Shown here in pieces: positions 17,500 to 26,015 of a stretch of 64,000 nucleotides of DNA. Location: positions 372,001-436,000 of the forward strand of contig SAJS01000003.1 of the NCBI GenBank assembly GCA_004017535.1. Direction: 5' to 3'. Below the pieces are notes generated by a model, which saw nothing but the letters and a program-made list of their open reading frames with translations, was not told where the DNA came from and did no database searches. Position 1 is the first letter of the stretch. Each line of letters starts with the position of its first letter. Made by a program: the position numbers and the translations under genes. The stretch is from Mesorhizobium sp. (lineage in GTDB: Bacteria; Pseudomonadota; Alphaproteobacteria; Rhizobiales; Rhizobiaceae).

Positions 17500-18092
17500 G
17501 AGGACTTCCTTTCGCGGCCCGCGGCCGCATCTGCCAAATGATCCCTGAGCGCGCGGCGCCCGCGCACGAGCAACTGTTCGACCGAGCCCGCGCTGGCGCC
17601 CATCACCTCGGCGATCGCCGCGATGTCAAGCTCGCCCACCGCCCGCAGAAGCAGCGCCATGCGCTGGCGCTCCGGCAGGCGCGACAGGCCATCGCGCACG
17701 ATCGCCAGTTCCTGCCTTGCCGCCGTCGCGGTCTCGGCATTCGCTTCAGGCGCGGCCGGCTCCTCTGCGATGTCGTCCAGGCCGAAGAAGTTGCGCAGCG
17801 CGCGGCGCCGGCGCTGGTCGATGCAGCGGTTGGCCGTGATCCGGTAGAGCCATGTCGAGGCGCGCGCCCGGCCGGGGTCGAAGCGCGCGGCCTGTTTCCA
17901 GACGGTCACGAACACCTCCTGCACCACGTCCTCGGCATCGGCGGCATGGCCGAGATAGCGCGCGGCGAATGTCCGCAGCCCACGGCCGTGACGGGCCATG
18001 AGCGCGGACAAAGCCGCCTGGCTGCCCGCGGCGATGCGGGCCAGAAGCTCCTCATCGCCACCGACAGCTTCATCCCGCACGGCGGCGGGCAC
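17496..18092 (-). CDS. ECF-type RNA polymerase sigma factor
   Basis: 198 residues starting at GTG 18092 (GTG 18080 is an alternative; there is no in-frame ATG). Region 2 spans about 25-95 with the -10 recognition helix YLGHAADAEDVVQEVFVTVWK and RASTWLYRITANRCIDQRRR. Region 4 spans about 130-185 with LSRLPERQRMALLLR and the HTH GASAGSVEQLLVRGRRAL. The linker holds an acidic stretch. It is not the general-stress EcfG as far as context shows, because NepR/PhyR are absent. It is co-transcribed with its presumed anti-sigma and sensor. Secreted EF-hand proteins follow next door and may be targets. Confidence 0.88.
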   Translation of the reverse strand: MPAAVRDEAVGGDEELLARIAAGSQAALSALMARHGRGLRTFAARYLGHAADAEDVVQEVFVTVWKQAARFDPGRARASTWLYRITANRCIDQRRRRALRNFFGLDDIAEEPAAPEANAETATAARQELAIVRDGLSRLPERQRMALLLRAVGELDIAAIAEVMGASAGSVEQLLVRGRRALRDHLADAAAGRERKSS

Positions 18093-18183
18093 CGGTCGAC
18101 GAGGCTGCGGCGGCGAGGCAGAAATCCGCGACGATCTGGCTCGGGAGAAAAACGAATTCCGACGTCAAGTCCACCACCAGATG

Positions 18184-18567
18184 TCAGCGGCGCCAACGGC
18201 GGAAGCCGTGAACCGTATTGCCGTTCGGGCCCGTGATGCTGCCGACAGAACGGCCGCGAAACGGTCCGGCCGCGCTGTAGCGCTGACCTGAAACGGTCTT
18301 GCCGTTCGGCCCGGTGGCAGAATAGCTCCTGGAGCAGCGGTCAACAACGCCGGCCTTGCAGGTTGAGTTGGAGGTGTAGGTGCCGCCATTCGGTCCGGTG
18401 CGCGTGGTCGAACCGGTGTAGATATTGCCGTCCCGGTCGACGCTGCGGCTCAGTTCGCCGCCATGCACGGTCTTGCGCGTCCACTCCTCGGCCGAGGCCG
18501 GGGAAGCGGCCGACCAGACGACCATCGCGCCGAGGCAAAGCAGCGGAAGCTTGAGTCTTGAAAGCAT
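18184..18567 (-). CDS. Secreted GPNG-repeat hypothetical protein
   Basis: 127 residues from ATG 18567, behind a strong AGAAAGGAAA ribosome site. A Sec signal (about 1-26, ending PASAEE) leads to a mature part with three repeats of the pattern T-GPNG-x-(T/V), reminiscent of short YD-type beta repeats, and two Cys (KAG and RCSRS regions) that could form a disulfide. The C-terminus is RRWRR. Catalysis is not evident; a cell-surface or periplasmic structural role is possible. It lies between the sigma-factor gene and an EF-hand gene, all on the minus strand. Confidence 0.72.
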   Translation of the reverse strand: MLSRLKLPLLCLGAMVVWSAASPASAEEWTRKTVHGGELSRSVDRDGNIYTGSTTRTGPNGGTYTSNSTCKAGVVDRCSRSYSATGPNGKTVSGQRYSAAGPFRGRSVGSITGPNGNTVHGFRRWRR

Positions 18568-18595
18568 GTCATTTCCTTTCTGGAAGGCAGGTTGG

Positions 18596-19030
18596 TCAAT
18601 TGGCGTGAGCAGCCACGATCTTGCGGATGGCCGCGATCTCGTCGGCGGAGAGCCTGCCGTCGCCATTGCGGTCGGCGAGATCGAAGAGCGGCGTGCTGGC
18701 CTGGAACTCGTCCTCGGTGACCTTGCCGTCGCCATTCCTGTCCATGCGCCGCCAGCGATTGCCGAGGCGGGCCTCGGCTGCCAGGGCGCGGTCATCGATG
18801 GCCTTACGGGCGGTCTCGATCTCGTTCTCGTCGATGACGCCATCGCCATTACGGTCGAGCCTTTTGAAGAGGCGTTCGCGGGCGGCGAGCATCTCGTCCT
18901 TCGAGATCGCGCCGTCGCCATTGGTGTCGAGGCGCTGCAGGATGCGCTGGCCGGGCATGTCCTGCGCAGCGGCAGCGCAGAGCGGAGCGAGCCCGAGAAG
19001 CAGGCCCGCAAGGATTGCTGAGTGTTTCAT
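18596..19030 (-). CDS. Secreted EF-hand calcium-binding protein (four EF-hands)
   Basis: 144 residues. A signal peptide (about 1-22, ending AAAQ) is followed by four EF-hand loops: DTNGDGAISKDE, DRNGDGVIDENE, DRNGDGKVTEDE and DRNGDGRLSADE. Each has Asp/Asn at positions 1, 3 and 5 and Glu at 12, so calcium binding is expected. The protein is periplasmic or extracellular. It is divergent from another EF-hand gene at 19258, and the gap holds three copies of a GCGTAGGA motif (separate entry). The nearby sigma/anti-sigma/sensor unit suggests a shared envelope-stress or metal response, which is inference. Confidence 0.85.
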   Translation of the reverse strand: MKHSAILAGLLLGLAPLCAAAAQDMPGQRILQRLDTNGDGAISKDEMLAARERLFKRLDRNGDGVIDENEIETARKAIDDRALAAEARLGNRWRRMDRNGDGKVTEDEFQASTPLFDLADRNGDGRLSADEIAAIRKIVAAHAN

Positions 19031-19094
19031 GGTTGGTCCTTTCGACTGTCACGTCGCGGGGGGCGACTGTCGGCCAATACGCAGCCCGGTTCGT

Positions 19095-19206
19095 GCTCCT
19101 ACGCCGGCGTGCGGATTTTTTTGCCGGCCGCCATGGCGCGGCGCGTGCATCGACCTCCCGAAAATTCGAAGACGGCGCGTAGGAGCCGTCGAACTTGCGC
19201 GTAGGA
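19095..19206. promoter_or_regulatory. Three GCGTAGGA motifs between divergent EF-hand genes
   Basis: GCGTAGGAGC occurs on the minus strand at 19095-19104 and on the plus strand at 19177-19186; a third plus copy, GCGTAGGA, is at 19199-19206. Orientation follows the two divergent genes. They could be -10 elements of the adjacent ECF sigma factor or an operator; I cannot decide between these. Confidence 0.4.
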
Positions 19207-19257
19207 CGCGCTGCAAGGACGGTCCGCGGCGGGCCGTCGATTACAGCGGAGACCCAG

Positions 19258-19680
19258 ATGACCAAGATTGTGACGGCGCTCGCCGGGCTGCTTCTGTGCG
19301 GCTGCAGCGCCTTCGCCGCCGACCAGGGCGCAAGGGAAGCGTTCCGGCGCATCGACACCAATGGCGACAGAAAGCTCGAATTCAGCGAGATCCAGGCGGC
19401 GCGGGCGCGGATGTTCGACCGGCTGGACGCCAACCACAACGGCGTGCTCGACCCCGACGAGATCCGCGCGGCCGTGGCGCAGGTCAAGGCGAAGCGCGAC
19501 ATCCAGGCCGCGCGCTTCGCGGGGCTGCAGTCCGAGGCGAGCCGCATGGACCGCAACGGCGACGGCAAGATCTCGCGCGACGAATTCACGGCCGCCATTC
19601 CCGACCGGCTCTTGCAGGCGGACACCGATGGCGACGGCGCGCTTTCGATTTCCGAACTGCGGGCGCTGAAGCGCCCGTGA
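19258..19680 (+). CDS. Secreted EF-hand protein
   Basis: 140 residues from ATG 19258. The signal peptide LLLCGCSAFAA (about 5-21) contains Cys residues that could be a lipobox (LCGC), so lipoprotein export is possible. EF-hand loops: DTNGDRKLEFSE, DANHNGVLDPDE, DRNGDGKISRDE and DTDGDGALSISE; the first has Arg replacing Gly at position 6 and may bind calcium weakly. It is paralogous in design to the divergent EF-hand gene at 18596-19030. No enzyme domain is present, so a calcium buffer or sensor role is likely. Confidence 0.82.
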   Translation: MTKIVTALAGLLLCGCSAFAADQGAREAFRRIDTNGDRKLEFSEIQAARARMFDRLDANHNGVLDPDEIRAAVAQVKAKRDIQAARFAGLQSEASRMDRNGDGKISRDEFTAAIPDRLLQADTDGDGALSISELRALKRP

Positions 19681-19722
19681 TCCCCCGTGGTCCCAGGTGA
19701 CACACAACAAAGGAGAGAGACG

Positions 19723-20145
19723 ATGAAATGGATAGCGACGGCCATTTGCGGCCTGATGCTCGGCGCATCGGTGCTGGCCTCGCCGGCCGAGGCCGTTCCG
19801 GTGGTGCCCGCCCCGGGCCAGGCATCGGTAACGAGCCAGGCGACGCCGGTCTGGTACCGGCGCGGCTTCTACGTCGTCGGCGGCGTCTATTACTACAATG
19901 GTTACCGCGGCTATTGGCGCGTGCGGCCCGGCTACCGCTACTACAATGGCTACTGGTTCCCGGCCGCCGCCTTCGCGGCCGGCGTGGCGGCCGCCACGGT
20001 CGCGCCACCCCCGCCCCCCGCGGCGCGCCTGGCGGCCGCCCATGTGCGCTGGTGCTTTGACCGCTACCGCTCCTACCGCGCGTGGGACAATAGCTACCAG
20101 CCCTATGAAGGACCTCGCCAGCAGTGCCGGTCGCCCTATGGTTGA
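19723..20145 (+). CDS. BA14K-family secreted protein
   Basis: 140 residues from ATG 19723, preceded by AGGAGAGAGACG. A signal peptide (about 1-24) is followed by a Tyr/Gly-rich region (YYYNGYRGYWRVRPGYRYYN), a short membrane-like Ala/Pro segment, and the C-terminal BA14K signature WCFDRYRSYRAWDNSYQPY ending in a Gly-x-Arg-x-x-Cys motif. The family founder is a 14-kDa immunoreactive Brucella protein with lectin-like activity; rhizobial members are abundant and mostly uncharacterised. The two Cys are conserved and probably disulfide-linked. It lies 42 bp after the EF-hand gene and could be co-transcribed. Confidence 0.82.
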   Translation: MKWIATAICGLMLGASVLASPAEAVPVVPAPGQASVTSQATPVWYRRGFYVVGGVYYYNGYRGYWRVRPGYRYYNGYWFPAAAFAAGVAAATVAPPPPPAARLAAAHVRWCFDRYRSYRAWDNSYQPYEGPRQQCRSPYG

Positions 20146-20233
20146 GACGGGCGCGGCGTGGACTTGGGATGCATGAAAAAAGCGCGTCGCGCCGAAAGCG
20201 AGTTCGGGCGACGCGTTACAGTGTTTGCCATTG

Positions 20234-20299
20234 ACCGCCAGATGGCGGTGTGGGTGGTTCCGTGCGTCCCCGAGGGAGTGGCGTCGGCCGGAACCACCC
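20234..20299. other. Two stem-loops in a gene-free region
   Basis: ACCGCCA-GA-TGGCGGT (20234-20249) is a tight palindrome. GGGTGGTTCCG (20252-20262) pairs perfectly with CGGAACCACCC (20289-20299) across 26 nt. No T run follows. It may be a terminator region or a structured transcript; the rest of 20146-20455 holds only the box at 20359. Confidence 0.45.
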
Positions 20300-20358
20300 G
20301 CCCGCCTTGTGTCCTTCCCAAGACGGACCAACGATACGATACCCACTTGCGGCTTTCC

Positions 20359-21457
<1,099 letters not shown>

Positions 21458-21474
21458 GCGCGGTTCTCAACGCC

Positions 21475-21702
21475 CTACTTGTTCTTGCAATCCGCCCTAG
21501 CCTCCATCGCTTTCCTAGCCTCCCCCTCGCTTGGGTATGTCTTCTTGCCGAGATCCACGACAAGCGTGCCATCCGGCTTCTTCGGCACGATCTCGCACTG
21601 CTTGGAGACCGCGTCCCTGGCGACCCAATATTTTTCGGCCGCCACGGCGGGCAGGCTCATGATGCCGGTGGCGAGGATTGCGATGGCAAGGGTGCGGACC
21701 AT
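21475..21702 (-). CDS. Small secreted hypothetical protein
   Basis: 75 residues from ATG 21702, chosen over 21735 because GGAGG lies just upstream and a signal peptide begins there (VRTLAIAILATGIMSLPAVA). The mature part of about 55 residues has two Cys (SKQCEIV and ADCKNK) likely to pair, a KKPDGTLVVDLGKKTYPSEGE stretch, and no known catalytic motif. Similar small periplasmic proteins are common in rhizobia, with unknown role. It converges on the aldo/keto reductase gene. Confidence 0.72.
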   Translation of the reverse strand: MVRTLAIAILATGIMSLPAVAAEKYWVARDAVSKQCEIVPKKPDGTLVVDLGKKTYPSEGEARKAMEARADCKNK

Positions 21703-21771
21703 TGCGGGCCTCCATGGCTCTGGTTGGAATGCCATTGGGAAACGCCCTGCCCGCCGCCGTGTTCCTGCGGC

Positions 21772-22401
21772 TCACCCGCCCGAATGCGGATCGATGCTGT
21801 AGGGATGCACCGGATAGCCAGGCCCGATCGCCTCGCCCACCCTCTCCACCCAGGCTTCGACCGCCGGATAATCGGCGAGGAAGAACCCGCAATCCTCGGC
21901 GCGGTGGCTGTAGGCATAGACCGCGATGTCGGCGATGGTGAGCGTATCGCCGACCAGGAAAGGCATGTCGGCCAAGCTGCGCTCCAGCGCGCCAAGCGCT
22001 CGCACACCCGCCTCGCGCTTGCCGGCAACCAGAGCTTGGTTGCGCTCCAGCCTGCCGGTCAGCGTCCAGAAGCGCAGCGAGCCGATGACCGGCTCGACAT
22101 AATACTGCTCGAAGAACAGCCACTGCATGACCTTGGCGCGGGCAAGCCGATCCGCCGGCAGATAGGGCGTGCCCTCGGCGACGAGGGTGAGGATTGCGTT
22201 GGACTCGGCGATCGCCTGGCCATTCTCCACGGCGAGCACCGGAACGGCACCCGCCGGGTTGAGCTTGAGGAAGGCTTCAGTTCGGCTCTCGCCCTCGAAG
22301 ATCGAGACCATGCGAGTTTCGTAGGCGATACCGAGCAGGCCGAGCAGGACGCGGATCTTCCAGGCGTTTTGCGACGGGAGATAATCGTAGAGCGTGAGCA
22401 T
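21772..22401 (-). CDS. Glutathione S-transferase
   Basis: 209 residues from ATG 22401; the longer frame to 22524 runs into a dispersed repeat. The N-terminal thioredoxin fold starts LTLYDYLPSQNAWKIRVLL, with the catalytic Ser/Tyr region at about residues 5-9 and the cis-Pro in NPAGAVPVLAVENG. ESNAIL supplies the conserved Glu-Ser for glutathione. The C-terminal helical domain has the N-capping box LTIADIAVYAY. It conjugates or reduces substrates with glutathione; the substrate is unknown. Confidence 0.88.
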   Translation of the reverse strand: MLTLYDYLPSQNAWKIRVLLGLLGIAYETRMVSIFEGESRTEAFLKLNPAGAVPVLAVENGQAIAESNAILTLVAEGTPYLPADRLARAKVMQWLFFEQYYVEPVIGSLRFWTLTGRLERNQALVAGKREAGVRALGALERSLADMPFLVGDTLTIADIAVYAYSHRAEDCGFFLADYPAVEAWVERVGEAIGPGYPVHPYSIDPHSGG

Positions 22402-22488
22402 GGCGCGGGTCCCCGGTTGGTAAGGTGGCTTCGCATGCGGGAAGAAACTAGCGCCACCCGATTCATGATTCAGCAAGGTCGGCGCGGG

Positions 22489-22646
22489 GCCCCCTCTCTG
22501 CCCTGCCGGGCATCTCCCCCTCAAGGGGGAGATTGGCAGCTTCAGAGACGGCGGTCATCTCGCGGCGCCGGAGATTAGCGAAGGTCGAGGCGAAGTCTAA
22601 TCTCCCCCCTTGAGGGGGAGATGTCCGGCAGGACAAAGAGGGGGGC
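22489..22646. repeat. Paired inverted repeat, family A, no gene inside
   Basis: Arms about 22489-22543 and 22597-22646 are inverted copies of the CTGCCGGRCATCTCCCCC element; the spacer of about 53 bp contains no gene. Same design as 200-371. Confidence 0.85.
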
Positions 22647-22682
22647 GAAGGAACTCGGCCTATCACGTTTGCCGCCGCCTCC

Positions 22683-23780
22683 TCACCGCCCCGCAATATC
22701 CTTCGCCACTGCCAGCGCCTCGATGCCGATCTCGCGCAGCAGGCCGGTGACGGGGTTGTAGAAGCCGACGAGATAGACGCCCAGCTCGCTCGCCCGCGCG
22801 TTGACGCCGCTCTTGTCCGGCCTGAACTCCGTCGGCAGGAAGGCGTCATAGGCCGGACGGTAGCCGGTGGCGAAAATGGCCGCGTCGAATTTCTTCTCCA
22901 CGCCATCGACGAATGTGGCGCCGTCTCCGGTGAAGCTTGCGATGTCCGGCGCGATGCCGATCCGGCCCTGCTTGATCGCCGCCACGGTGCCGATATCGAT
23001 CACCGGGATGCGGCCGGCCTCGATGCCTTGCAGGATGCCTTGCTTTGGCCGCACGATGCCGTATCGCCCCAGCCGGCCCAGCGCGAGGTCGAGGATTTTC
23101 GGGAACATCCAGTCATTGACCGACCGCGGCATGGTCCGGCTGGCGATGCCCACCATCTGGATCGGCACGCCGAACAGCTGGCGCGGCACGATGTGGACGC
23201 CGTTGCGCACTGAGATGGTGGGACGAGCGCCGCTTTCGGCGAGATCGAGCGCGATCTCCGCGCCCGTATTGCCCATGCCGATGACCAGCACGTCCTTGCC
23301 GCCATAGGGCTCCGCTTCGGTGTAGGTGGCGCTGTGCAGCACCTTGCCCTTGAAATCCTCGATGCCCGGGAAATCCGGCATAATCGGCTGGGCGTTGTTG
23401 CCGGTGGCGACGACGACCTTCCTGGCGCTGATCGCGCCGGCGTCCGTCTCGACCTGGAATCTTTCGCCCTCGCGGCGGATGGATTTGACCGTGACGCCGA
23501 AGCGCGGCTCAAGGCCGAAGCGCTCGGCATAGGCATCGAGATAGGCCACCACCTTTTCGCGCGGAACGTAGCGGGGATGGCTTTTCGGGAACGGCACGAA
23601 AGGCAGCGAGGAGAAGGATTTCACCGTGTGCAGATGCAGCCGCCGGTAATGCCGCCGCCAGGACGGCGCAACCTCATCAGCCTTTTCGAGAATCAGGAAA
23701 TCGACGCCCGTCTGTTTAAGGCAGGCCGCGACGGCGAGCCCGGCAGGGCCGGCGCCGACAATGACGACATTGGTCTCCAA
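22683..23780 (-). CDS. Flavin-containing monooxygenase-like NAD(P)/FAD oxidoreductase
   Basis: 365 residues. I start it at TTG 23780 because GGGAGG lies 8 nt before it and no ATG is available; a TTG at 23807 lacks this and sits in repeat sequence. Residues 6-24 hold the FAD Rossmann motif VGAGPAGLAVAACLKQTG. A second Rossmann, VIGMGNTGAEIALDLAESG, binds NADPH, and FATGYRPAYD is the class B monooxygenase ATG motif. The layout is that of YUCCA/TrkA-like oxidoreductases; the substrate is unknown and an auxin-type reaction would be a guess. Confidence 0.85.
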   Translation of the reverse strand: METNVVIVGAGPAGLAVAACLKQTGVDFLILEKADEVAPSWRRHYRRLHLHTVKSFSSLPFVPFPKSHPRYVPREKVVAYLDAYAERFGLEPRFGVTVKSIRREGERFQVETDAGAISARKVVVATGNNAQPIMPDFPGIEDFKGKVLHSATYTEAEPYGGKDVLVIGMGNTGAEIALDLAESGARPTISVRNGVHIVPRQLFGVPIQMVGIASRTMPRSVNDWMFPKILDLALGRLGRYGIVRPKQGILQGIEAGRIPVIDIGTVAAIKQGRIGIAPDIASFTGDGATFVDGVEKKFDAAIFATGYRPAYDAFLPTEFRPDKSGVNARASELGVYLVGFYNPVTGLLREIGIEALAVAKDIAGR

Positions 23781-23790
23781 ACGCTTTTCC

Positions 23791-23877
23791 TCCCGCCAAA
23801 GCGGCAAAACCTATGACGGGAGGTGTTGGAGGGGCAAGTAGGGAGAAGCACCCATGCTTGACCCTTGTCAGGGCGCC
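23791..23877. repeat. Dispersed repeat, family F, copy 1
   Basis: Shares CGCCAAAGCGGCAAAA, TAGGGAGAAGCACC and TCAGGGCGCC in the same order with 27560-27645. It overlaps the 5' edge of the monooxygenase gene region and leaves an open but non-coding frame on the minus strand. Confidence 0.8.
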
Positions 23878-23986
23878 GGAGCTTATCTCCCCGGGGCGTG
23901 ACATCACCAAGGCCGCGATGTCAGATGTTGGATAAAACCTGGCAGCCGCGCCGGCACGTGCTTCGTTGCAAAAATCGGTCCCACCC

Positions 23987-24012
23987 GGAACATTTTAGCG
24001 AGATTGAATGTT
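23987..24012 (+). promoter_or_regulatory. EcfG (general stress) promoter for the XRE gene
   Basis: GGAAC (23987-23991), 18 bp, GTT (24010-24012), the alphaproteobacterial EcfG consensus. The first 8 spacer bases (ATTTTAGC) are identical to those of the promoter at 27202. ATG at 24021, so the leader is very short. Confidence 0.75.
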
Positions 24013-24020
24013 CCAAACTT

Positions 24021-24380
24021 ATGGACAGTCGACATGAACTCTCGGCAGAACAGGTCAGACTCGCCCGCGCCCTCCTGAAATGGTCGCGGGTGCGACTTGC
24101 TTCCAAGGCCGACCTCAGCGAAGCAACGATCAGCGGAATCGAAAACGGGCTAAAGAACACCCGGCCTAGCAGTGTGCGTGCTGTGCGGCTGGCTTTGGAG
24201 GCTGGGGGAATTGTCTTTGCGCCGGACGGGCGCGCTTCGATAGTGGATCCGAAAGGCCAGATCACTGCCGACAATAGAACGTGGCGCCGGCGGATGGCGG
24301 ACCGCTCCTTGACCCGCGACCGATCTGAGGGGCGATCTCCAATGAGAGCCGTCGCTCGAAAGAAAAACCCGCCGACCTGA
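24021..24380 (+). CDS. XRE-family transcriptional regulator
   Basis: 119 residues from ATG 24021. An HTH domain at about 5-65 (LSAEQVRLARALLKWSRVR and DLSEATISGIENG) is followed by a short beta strand (GGIVFAPDGRA) and a basic, repeat-free tail. The LALEAGGIVF ending of the HTH is typical of small rhizobial XRE proteins of the HipB-like type. Its stress promoter ends 8 bp before the start, so it is probably induced by general stress. Targets are unknown. The last codons form the left half of a terminator. Confidence 0.82.
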   Translation: MDSRHELSAEQVRLARALLKWSRVRLASKADLSEATISGIENGLKNTRPSSVRAVRLALEAGGIVFAPDGRASIVDPKGQITADNRTWRRRMADRSLTRDRSEGRSPMRAVARKKNPPT

Positions 24381-24388
24381 GCCGGCGG
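24364..24388 (+). terminator. Rho-independent-type terminator
   Basis: AACCCGCCGACC/GGCGGGTT-type stem: ACCCGCCGG-like arms around CTGA, preceded by GAAAAA. It overlaps the end of the XRE gene. Confidence 0.65.
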
Positions 24389-24546
24389 GTCATCTTCCCT
24401 CAAACTGCTGTGCGCCCCTTTCCCCGGATGGTCCGCCCGAAACCCAGGAAACCCCGCACAAGCCTTTTCTAATGGAATCTCGGCTAACAGGCTGTAGCTT
24501 GGCGGCAACAGCTGGCGCGACTCAGAAGCAACGACCGCGATGCCGC

Positions 24547-24768
24547 CTACGACATGTGTGAGCGGCCCAGAGGCAGCCGTGACAGCGAAACAAGCTCCTC
24601 CTCATCCTCGATGCCGGCCATGAAGTTGGCGAGGATTCGTGACGCCAGAGCCTCACGTTCATCGGCAGTCTGCTCCTCAGTTTTCAGGCGGTGGAACACC
24701 CTTGCCAGGAACTCCAATTCTTGAGGCTCGAAAATTCCGGCGTCCTGTGCCTTCTGGCGAACTGGCAT
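24547..24768 (-). CDS. Small hypothetical protein in the DNA ligase operon
   Basis: 73 residues from ATG 24768, behind GGTGGAG. It begins 14 bp after the ligase stop, so both are on one transcript. It is fully soluble, helical and acidic, with EPQELEFLARVFHRL and a DEREALASRILANFMAGI helix; no metal or nuclease motif is present. The family is unknown to me, but constant pairing with a repair ligase would make it a candidate accessory factor. Confidence 0.65.
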   Translation of the reverse strand: MPVRQKAQDAGIFEPQELEFLARVFHRLKTEEQTADEREALASRILANFMAGIEDEEELVSLSRLPLGRSHMS

Positions 24769-24782
24769 CGCAGTAACTCCAC

Positions 24783-25649
24783 CTACTTTTCGTGAAAATC
24801 CTTCAGCGAGGCATGACGCAACGTCTCCTCGCCCTTGAGGAACTTCACCCGTCCGACCAGGCCCGGCTTCAGCCATTCCGCCTTCTGCTTTGCCAATCCC
24901 TTTGGAGGCGGAGCACCAATCTTGCCCTGCACGCGATCCCAGAGAGCCTGTCGTTTATCGGCTTTGAAAGTGACAAACGCACCGCCCATATAACGGCCCT
25001 TGTCGGCCATCAGCACCATGGAAGGCTTCCCCGCCTCACGCTGGACGCCAATGATGTCCATTTCGGCTTCGACGTAGCACTTGATTTTCCGCCAGTTCAT
25101 GGTCGCGCCAGAGCGATAGACACTGTCGAGGCGCTTCGAAACGATGCCTTCCAGGTTGGCCTCGCATGCGAGGTGGTAAACGGCGTCGCCAGTGCCCGGC
25201 AGAGCCTCCGAGAACTGGATATGCCCGCCTGCCGGGATAAGCGCTTGTAGCACCTCCCTGCGATCTTTCAGGGCCATGTCGCGCAAGTCATGGCCGTTCA
25301 GATGCAGGAGGTCGAACGCGACGAAATAGAGGGCCTGGGGCCGCTGTGTGATGGCCGAGCGCAGCGCATGGAAGTCGGACAGGCCTTTTTCGTTGAGCAC
25401 AATCATCTCGCCTTCGATAATGAAGCTCTCTGCCTCCAGGGTCTCGGCTTCCTTGGCGATCGACTTGTACTTCGCAGTCCAATCGATACCCGACTTTGTG
25501 AACACTCGGACGCCTTCATCGTCCTTGACGAGCTGCGATCTGTAGCCGTCGAACTTCACCTCATGGCTCCAGCCGTCTCCCTTTGGTGGTTGCTCGACAA
25601 GCTCAGGTTCCATCGGGCGAATGAAGGACAGCCGGACCGGCTTACGCAT
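24783..25649 (-). CDS. Stand-alone ATP-dependent DNA ligase (LigC/LigD-ligase type)
   Basis: 288 residues. Nucleotidyltransferase motifs in order: motif I EVKFDGYR with the adenylated Lys at residue 32, motif III YFVAFDLLHLNG, motif IV EGIVSKR, and motif V WRKIKC, then an OB-fold to the C-terminus (VQREAGKPSMVLMADKGRYMGGAF). Length matches single-domain ligases without polymerase or phosphoesterase parts. It seals nicks using ATP, probably in stationary-phase or stress repair. A second ligase (ligD) begins at base 150 of this window. It is upstream of a 73-residue gene (14-bp gap) and divergent from a stress-promoted DUF3606 gene. Confidence 0.9.
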   Translation of the reverse strand: MRKPVRLSFIRPMEPELVEQPPKGDGWSHEVKFDGYRSQLVKDDEGVRVFTKSGIDWTAKYKSIAKEAETLEAESFIIEGEMIVLNEKGLSDFHALRSAITQRPQALYFVAFDLLHLNGHDLRDMALKDRREVLQALIPAGGHIQFSEALPGTGDAVYHLACEANLEGIVSKRLDSVYRSGATMNWRKIKCYVEAEMDIIGVQREAGKPSMVLMADKGRYMGGAFVTFKADKRQALWDRVQGKIGAPPPKGLAKQKAEWLKPGLVGRVKFLKGEETLRHASLKDFHEK

Positions 25650-25707
25650 GAGAGCCCCAACGCATCACTCAAGTTTGATTCAATAGCGCAGGGTCGTTTC
25701 AGTTCCG

Positions 25708-25721
25708 TTAGCTGCAGCTAA
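25708..25721. promoter_or_regulatory. 14-bp perfect palindrome between divergent GGAAC elements
   Basis: TTAGCTGCAGCTAA sits in the ligase/DUF3606 gap, flanked by GTTCC (25702-25706) and GGAAC (25724-25728), so the -35 boxes of two divergent stress promoters lie symmetrically around it. The leftward one lacks a proper GTT at the right distance (ATT instead). Confidence 0.5.
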
Positions 25722-25723
25722 TG

Positions 25724-25748
25724 GGAACATTCGGTGCGGAACTCTGTT
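25724..25748 (+). promoter_or_regulatory. EcfG promoter for the DUF3606 gene
   Basis: GGAAC (25724-25728), 17 bp, GTT (25746-25748). ATG at 25772 follows an AGGAGG-like site (CAGGAGGAACAGCT). Confidence 0.72.
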
Positions 25749-25771
25749 CTCTCTCACCAGGAGGAACAGCT

Positions 25772-25957
25772 ATGGCAGACGACAAAACCAAGCGCGATTT
25801 CAGGGACCGCGACCGTGTTTCGGCGGATGAGGATTACGAAGTCCGCTACTTCGCTAAACAGCATCGCATCACGCCCGAGCAGGTGCGTGAACTGATCGGC
25901 GAGCACGGCAACGATAGAAAGACGTTGGAGCGCGAGGCAAGGAAGCTTCGAGGATGA
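25772..25957 (+). CDS. DUF3606 small protein
   Basis: 61 residues from ATG 25772. It matches the DUF3606 pattern: a charged start (DDKTKRDFRDRDRV) followed by EVRYFAKQHRITPEQVRELIGEHGN, then a short basic helix. Members are small, soluble and frequently general-stress regulated; no biochemical role is established. The strong ribosome site and EcfG promoter argue for high expression under stress. The ORF end overlaps the start of the small frame described next. Confidence 0.85.
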   Translation: MADDKTKRDFRDRDRVSADEDYEVRYFAKQHRITPEQVRELIGEHGNDRKTLEREARKLRG

Positions 25958-26015
25958 CGAGGCTTTCCGAGCTCGGTCCGCCGAAAGGGGTGACAGTGCA
26001 CCGCCCGCCGGCTCC

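Noticed and set aside
20285-20310. GGAAC at 20289 as an EcfG promoter
   Set aside because: No GTT at 17-18 bp; the GGAAC is part of a hairpin arm.
25680-25706. Leftward EcfG promoter for the DNA ligase
   Set aside because: GGAAC is present on the minus strand but the base triplet at the -10 spacing is ATT, not GTT; kept only as a finding about symmetry.
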